Shown: one piece after another, positions 59,689-64,000 of the stretch
How the letters are laid out: every line of letters starts with the position of its first letter
How positions within the stretch are numbered: the first letter of the stretch is position 1
DNA from: [Clostridium] celerecrescens 18A
Lineage (GTDB): Bacteria; Bacillota; Clostridia; Lachnospirales; Lachnospiraceae
Reading direction: 5' to 3'
DNA: 64,000 nucleotides
NCBI RefSeq assembly: GCF_002797975.1
Contig: NZ_PGET01000001.1
Location: 4,390,001-4,454,000 of the forward strand
Program-made: the position numbers and the translations under genes
The notes under the pieces: generated by a model
The model's database searches: none
What the model saw: only the letters and a program-made list of their open reading frames with translations
Told to the model about the DNA's origin: nothing

Positions 59689-61791
59689 ATGAGGAACAAA
59701 GTAGCAGGGGGTATCCTGTGTGCCGCGATACTTGCATCGGCATTGACCGGATGCGGTACTTCCGTTGTGGATCAGGCATCAACAAGGGCAGCAGCAGAAA
59801 CGCAACAGGAAACCAGTGAGGCAGCAGGTGATAAAACCAATTTAACAGAAACGGTGGAGCTGAAGTTTAATGTTGCCAATGGAAATAAGTCAAGAACCAT
59901 GACTTATAATCAGGAGTCTCCATTGACCCTGCCGGATGGTACGGTAGTAACAGCCGGTATGCTTAAACCAATGTGGTCTTATATGGAAAAGGAATTAAAC
60001 AGCAAGTTTACCGATGTGACGGTACAGGATGTGAAGGCCAGCGATATGATTCAGACAGAATCTACATCAAACTTTTCCGGAGCCAATATCTTTGGAGGCG
60101 AATCAATTGCGGAACGGCTTATGTTTTATGGAACCGAAGGAAAATTTGTAAATCTGACCGAAATGATGAAAACCGGCTATATGCCTAATTTCAAAGAATA
60201 TTTATCAAAAAATCCTGACGTTAAGACTGCGATTACCGCTTATGACGGAAATATTTATCATGTGCCTTATATTGCGGAACTGAATCAGATCGCAAGGACC
60301 TTTGTTATCCGGGAATCATGGGTCACCGGGCTGTTGGATGCAGAAGGCGCATCCTATGATAAGAATCCCTTTGATGTGCATTATAACGGATTTTATGTGG
60401 AAAATAACCGCAGAACAGGGGAAAACGGGGGCACGGTTACTCCCAAAGAAGGAATCGATATTGTAAAGAAAACCGACCAGGATATTATTGAGATTCAGAA
60501 TGCACTGGAAGTAAAAAATGGGGAAACCTTAACCAGGGCGTTGATTCAGTATATTAAAGACAACTACGATTACAGCAGTCCATCGGAATTATTCCTTGGG
60601 GAAAAGGCTGCCTATGACATTGATGAGATGATTGCGCTGATGCGCTGCATCAAAGCCAATCCGGCCCTGCTGACCAATGGGAAAGCTGATGTTGTATGGC
60701 CTCTTTTTGTGAGACAGTCCAACTACCGTGAGGATTTGCTTCGCTTATCTACATATTTTGACGGTGTGAAGGTCCATGGAGCAGACTCCTATACCGCAAG
60801 GTGGTATATTGATGAGAACGGGCATATCCAGTATTCCTATTCAGAAGAGGGCGTGTACAATGTCTTACAGTATTTATCCATGATGGAAGCGGAAGGACTG
60901 ATCTATTCCGACGCTTATGATCTGACTGAAAAGACCAATTACCGCTCCACCTTATGGGGAACGGATGACGGAGAAGCCCCTTCCTTTGGTTTTATGACTT
61001 ACGATTGGATTGCTTCGTCTACTTCTGACTCCTTAAATCCTGATACGGTTGTGATCCTGCCTCCGGTTGCCAAGGTGAATGGTGCATGGCAGTATTATCT
61101 GGATAACGGAAGAGCCATTAAGCCGGATGGCTGGGCAATTTCTGTAGCAGGTTCTACGGATGATCAGATCCACAGAGCATGTGCAGTTATGGATTACCTT
61201 TTTACAGAGGAAGGAAGCAGATTGCAGAATTATGGCTTACCTATGAATCTGGAGGAAGGAAAAGATTATGCAGGACCGGATGGATTAAAATATCCCTTAT
61301 TCACCAGCTGGGTATATGAAACCTCAGGCAAAGTGGCAAAAGGAGATCTGTCTACGTTCTTAAGAGACTGGCTGGGCTGTCTGATCCCCATTGGATATCA
61401 GAAAGAAATCGGTTTTGAGTATCAGTATACTTCCGAGCGGGGATTTGAAGGCTGGGCGCTGCTGCAAAACTCCACGACCAACTTTGCAACTTATGCAGGA
61501 AAAGGAGTAAGCGGGGATAATCCAAATTATTATAAAATGGTTCCGCCGGTCTTTTCCCTGACTTCCAGACAGAAAGAAACGATTTCAGATACCACATCCC
61601 TTGATACAGAAGATATTGTAGAATTCATGTTTAATATCATCCGCTATCAGGCAAAAGGCAATGCGCCTCAGGGTGCGGTAGTAGCAAAAAGCTATGAAGA
61701 GTATGCGGCAGAATTTAAGAAACGGGGACTTGATATTTATGAAGAAACTTATCAGGCCGCCTATGATGTTATGAAATTGGATAAACAGTAG
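59689..61791 (+). CDS. Large solute-binding lipoprotein (LplA/YtcQ-like)
   Basis: A 700-residue binding protein, much longer than the 440-455 residue proteins of the other importers here. The lipoprotein signal ends in LTGC (Cys22). The mature region has the usual two lobes plus insertions. LplA-like proteins of this size accompany LplB/YtcP permeases and commonly take larger glycan fragments. AAGGAGG precedes the ATG. A GC-rich hairpin follows 9 bp after the stop. Confidence 0.9.
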   Translation: MRNKVAGGILCAAILASALTGCGTSVVDQASTRAAAETQQETSEAAGDKTNLTETVELKFNVANGNKSRTMTYNQESPLTLPDGTVVTAGMLKPMWSYMEKELNSKFTDVTVQDVKASDMIQTESTSNFSGANIFGGESIAERLMFYGTEGKFVNLTEMMKTGYMPNFKEYLSKNPDVKTAITAYDGNIYHVPYIAELNQIARTFVIRESWVTGLLDAEGASYDKNPFDVHYNGFYVENNRRTGENGGTVTPKEGIDIVKKTDQDIIEIQNALEVKNGETLTRALIQYIKDNYDYSSPSELFLGEKAAYDIDEMIALMRCIKANPALLTNGKADVVWPLFVRQSNYREDLLRLSTYFDGVKVHGADSYTARWYIDENGHIQYSYSEEGVYNVLQYLSMMEAEGLIYSDAYDLTEKTNYRSTLWGTDDGEAPSFGFMTYDWIASSTSDSLNPDTVVILPPVAKVNGAWQYYLDNGRAIKPDGWAISVAGSTDDQIHRACAVMDYLFTEEGSRLQNYGLPMNLEEGKDYAGPDGLKYPLFTSWVYETSGKVAKGDLSTFLRDWLGCLIPIGYQKEIGFEYQYTSERGFEGWALLQNSTTNFATYAGKGVSGDNPNYYKMVPPVFSLTSRQKETISDTTSLDTEDIVEFMFNIIRYQAKGNAPQGAVVAKSYEEYAAEFKKRGLDIYEETYQAAYDVMKLDKQ

Positions 61792-61800
61792 TTAAACCGG

Positions 61801-61821
61801 GGGAGGAGACTTTCTCCTCCC
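61801..61821 (+). other. Intercistronic stem-loop after the binding-protein gene
   Basis: GGGAGGAGA (61801-61809) pairs perfectly with TCTCCTCCC (61813-61821) over a 3-nt loop, without a T-run. It is suited to protecting the upstream mRNA from 3' decay. Confidence 0.6.
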
Positions 61822-61841
61822 TTATAAAAAGGTGGGAGCTG

Positions 61842-62393
61842 ATGATGCAGAAGTATTTTAAAACTCAAAGATTAGCAGCAGGAATATATACCGGGATCGT
61901 TATGATTGTATTCATCTATACTCTTTGCTTCATGACGGAGTATAAAGATTTGTTCGGGTTGAAATTAACACAGAATGATCAGATTTCTTTTTTCCATGAT
62001 TACATCCTGCAGATATTTAATAAACAGATTTTTACCTTTGCGGTATTTGGAGTTCTGGTGATTTTACTGTCCTTTTTGCTGGAGATCTTCGGTAAAATAC
62101 CGGATAAATTTGCTTTAATCATAATGGAGCTGTCACTTCTTCTTTGCTGCGCATGTTCCGCCTATGCCTTGTTTAATCTTCAGGCCATAGAAAGCTATTA
62201 TGCCGGCCTGGATTTCCAGTATTTGCGGTTAGAAAGTGCAAGTGATTATAAGCCTCATTTTGCCACGTTCCGAATTGGATTGGGAATCTACATTTCCTAT
62301 ATTCTCTGCTGTGCTTTTTATATCGTTGCCATTGGCAGAAGCCATTTTAAATTCCAGAAGAATCAGAAAAAGAGGAGCACAAGGAATGGATAA
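61842..62393 (+). CDS. Membrane protein of unknown function in the importer operon
   Basis: A 183-residue protein with about four hydrophobic helices (AAGIYTGIVMIVFIYTLCF, FAVFGVLVILLSFLLEIF, ALIIMELSLLLCCACSAY, IYISYILCCAFYIVAIG) and a basic C-terminus. GGTGGGAG lies upstream; ATG 61842 and 61845 are both possible. It overlaps the next gene by 8 bp. No family was recognised. Confidence 0.65.
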   Translation: MMQKYFKTQRLAAGIYTGIVMIVFIYTLCFMTEYKDLFGLKLTQNDQISFFHDYILQIFNKQIFTFAVFGVLVILLSFLLEIFGKIPDKFALIIMELSLLLCCACSAYALFNLQAIESYYAGLDFQYLRLESASDYKPHFATFRIGLGIYISYILCCAFYIVAIGRSHFKFQKNQKKRSTRNG

Positions 62394-62835
62394 TCGGTTG
62401 CTTGAAAAAGAAAAAAAGGCATACGTGTCATTATATAAAAAGGATGTGCTGCCATATTCACTGATACTATGTGCCATATTGGCTGAACTCACTTATGATA
62501 TCATGGTTTTGGATGTGATGCCTGTAAGTTACCTGATGGGAGTTACGGTAATGATTAATATTGTGATATTGTTTGTACTTTTTACCTGTGCCGTTAAGGT
62601 CAATATCTATCATAAAAATTGGGCTGCCATTGCTGTTTTTCTTGGTATCTACATGCTGGTAAGAATGTCTGTGCTGGTTCCCCTTGTGTTAAAGCCCTAT
62701 GCCAGGCACATGGAGATCATGGCTGCAAATCTTTTGGGAGGACTCATGCTTCTTACGGCCGGCTTCATCAGTTTGAAGCATACCAACAGAAGACAGAGGC
62801 TTCAGGAACAGTTAAAGCAGACAGATGCCAGCTAG
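62386..62835 (+). CDS. Second small membrane protein in the importer operon
   Basis: A 149-residue protein with about four helices (SLILCAILAELTYDIMV, LMGVTVMINIVILFVLF, WAAIAVFLGIYMLVRMS, NLLGGLMLLTAGFISL). The ATG at 62386 follows AAGGA and overlaps the previous gene end; a longer frame from 62236 would lie within that gene. Size and topology are similar to the preceding protein, so the two may form a pair. Function unknown. Confidence 0.65.
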   Translation: MDNRLLEKEKKAYVSLYKKDVLPYSLILCAILAELTYDIMVLDVMPVSYLMGVTVMINIVILFVLFTCAVKVNIYHKNWAAIAVFLGIYMLVRMSVLVPLVLKPYARHMEIMAANLLGGLMLLTAGFISLKHTNRRQRLQEQLKQTDAS

Positions 62836-62850
62836 GATGAGGTGAAAAAT

Positions 62851-63954
62851 ATGGGAAAACTCCTGTTTAAAAATATAAGTAAAGCATATGCAAATGGATT
62901 TTGTGCGGTCAATAACTTCAATTTAGAGATTCAGGATGGAGAATTTATTGTTCTTGTGGGACCGTCAGGCTGTGGAAAGTCAACCATCCTGCGCATGATT
63001 GCCGGGCTGGAAAAGATATCTGACGGAGATCTGATTCTGGATGATAAGGTAATCAATAAATGTCCGCCGGTAGAACGGGATATTGCTGTGGTATTCCAGG
63101 ATTATGCGCTATATGGCAATATGACGGTTTATGACAACGTTGGGATGAGCATGCGTGTCAGACATGAAAAAGACACGGTTATTTATGATAAGGTGCAGGA
63201 AGCTTCCGGTATATTAGGAATCGGAAGCCTGTTAAAACGTTTGCCGGGACAATTATCCGGGGGACAGAAACAGAGAGTGGCTCTGGCCAGATCCGTAGTA
63301 AGAAAGCCAAAGGTATTTCTTATGGATGAGCCGTTGTCGAACCTGGATGCAAAGCTGAGAACCAGTACAAGGGCTGAAATTGTAAAGCTCCAGAGGGAAT
63401 TAAAGGTTACGACTGTTTATGTTACTCATGATCAGACAGAGGCCATGACAATGGCAGACCGTATGGTGGTATTAAAGGACGGAATAATCCAGCAGGCAGG
63501 AACCCCAAATGAAATTTATTATGAACCCTGCAATTTATTTGTAGCAGGTTTTATTGGAGCGCCTCAGATGAATTTTATAGAAGGAAGGGTGGAGGGCAGC
63601 CGGTTTGTGTTTGGCTCTCATACACTTTTCCTGCCCCAGAAAATCGCGGATCCCTTAAAACAATATTCTGACAGGGAACTCATATTGGGAATCAGGCCGG
63701 AGCAGTTTTCCATTTCCAATGGGAAAGATATGAATGTAATTGCAGGAGAACTGGAAAACAAAGAGTTTTTAGGTAATTGTTATATTTTATATGTGAGGTT
63801 CGGAGAATCGGTCTTGGCATGCCAGATCGAAAGCATGGAGGACAGCTTTGACGGGCAGGTCAATATCCACTTTGGAATGGAACATATCTATTTTTTTGAT
63901 AAGGAGACAACAGAATTGCTGATGCATGCAAAGGCGGGGGAGAATGATGAGTAA
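62851..63954 (+). CDS. ugpC: CUT1 ABC importer ATPase (MsmK/UgpC type)
   Basis: A 367-residue ATPase. The ATG at 62851 is preferred, with GAGG 8 bp upstream; the GTG at 62842 overlaps that site. Walker A is GPSGCGKST (about 37-45), the signature is LSGGQKQR, Walker B is VFLMDEPLSNLD and the switch is VTHDQ. The C-terminal third is the TOBE-type regulatory domain (GIRPEQF). It is the only CUT1 ATPase gene in the window, so it may also energise the three ATPase-less importers encoded upstream. That sharing is known for MsmK-like proteins and is an inference here. Confidence 0.95.
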   Translation: MGKLLFKNISKAYANGFCAVNNFNLEIQDGEFIVLVGPSGCGKSTILRMIAGLEKISDGDLILDDKVINKCPPVERDIAVVFQDYALYGNMTVYDNVGMSMRVRHEKDTVIYDKVQEASGILGIGSLLKRLPGQLSGGQKQRVALARSVVRKPKVFLMDEPLSNLDAKLRTSTRAEIVKLQRELKVTTVYVTHDQTEAMTMADRMVVLKDGIIQQAGTPNEIYYEPCNLFVAGFIGAPQMNFIEGRVEGSRFVFGSHTLFLPQKIADPLKQYSDRELILGIRPEQFSISNGKDMNVIAGELENKEFLGNCYILYVRFGESVLACQIESMEDSFDGQVNIHFGMEHIYFFDKETTELLMHAKAGENDE

Positions 63955-64000
63955 ACAGTTAACCGGAATAGCGAAAGCGATGATTATAATTTCATCTGTG
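63947..64000 (+). CDS. Start of the next gene, truncated by the window edge
   Basis: Behind GGGGGAG an ATG pair (63944 and 63947) opens a frame reading MSKQLTGIAKAMIIISSV to the window end. It overlaps the ATPase gene by 8 bp and so belongs to the same operon. The hydrophobic residues suggest a membrane or exported protein, but too little is visible to identify it. Confidence 0.6.
   Translation, partial: MSKQLTGIAKAMIIISSV

Noticed and set aside
1..64000. CRISPR arrays, insertion sequences, rRNA genes and riboswitches
   Set aside because: No regularly spaced repeats, transposase-like frames or rRNA sequence were seen. No leader matched a riboswitch class well enough to report.

Overview
The window looks like a chromosomal segment of a Gram-positive, low-to-middle GC anaerobe of the Lachnospiraceae / Clostridium cluster XIVa type (for example the Lacrimispora or Hungatella lineage). 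This is an inference from four CUT1-type carbohydrate ABC importers, two YesM/YesN-type two-component systems, a complete V/A-type ATPase operon, strong AGGAGG-type ribosome binding sites and consensus TTGACA/TATAAT promoters. No phage, insertion sequence or CRISPR array was seen.

Layout. (1) 1-12.6 kb: the tail of a LacI-family regulator, then a sugar-acid catabolic island. It has a divergent GntR/FCD regulator, a mandelate-racemase-group enolase-superfamily enzyme, a CUT1 importer (binding protein plus two permeases), a second enolase-superfamily enzyme, two SDR dehydrogenases, an RraA-family protein, a two-gene UxaA-type dehydratase (SAF subunit plus large subunit) and uronate isomerase UxaC. 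(2) 12.8-18.1 kb: a TetR regulator, a PutP-type Na+/solute symporter, a MarR regulator with a DUF554 membrane protein, and an EamA exporter overlapping a LUD-domain protein. (3) 18.2-23.9 kb, minus strand: a TetR-controlled operon encoding a rifampin-phosphotransferase-like PEP-synthase homologue and an ABC exporter (ATPase plus two permeases). Its promoter is framed by two near-identical palindromes. (4) 23.9-40.3 kb: two sugar modules, each with its own YesMN pair and CUT1 importer. The first feeds a GH36 alpha-galactosidase, the second a GH43 glycosidase. (5) 40.4-50.5 kb, minus strand: an ECF sigma factor with a probable membrane anti-sigma partner, and a nine-gene V/A-ATPase operon (order G/H-C-I-K-F-E-A-B-D). 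(6) 50.6-57 kb: a DUF4145/HEPN-like, transmembrane, SH3b protein; a 28-residue holin-like toxin gene with features of a type I toxin-antitoxin locus; an SGNH hydrolase; a small membrane protein; trmB; a possible 50-residue ORF; tRNA-Lys(CTT); a decayed coding fragment. (7) 56.1-64 kb: an IclR regulator and an operon with LplB/YtcP/LplA-like importer genes, three membrane proteins of unknown function and an MsmK/UgpC-type ATPase. The window ends inside the next gene.

How it fits together. The four importers bring in sugar acids, alpha-galactosides, xylo- or arabino-oligosaccharides and an unknown glycan fragment. Only the last cluster encodes a CUT1 ATPase, so the other three probably borrow a shared one. 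Local regulators sit beside each module and several have recognisable candidate operators. The items most worth following up are the putative type I toxin-antitoxin locus near 52.2-52.4 kb, the twin operators of the Rph-like/exporter operon near 23.8 kb, the matched operators of the IclR gene and its neighbouring transporter operon, and the 30-bp-spaced direct repeats between the second YesMN pair and its transporter.
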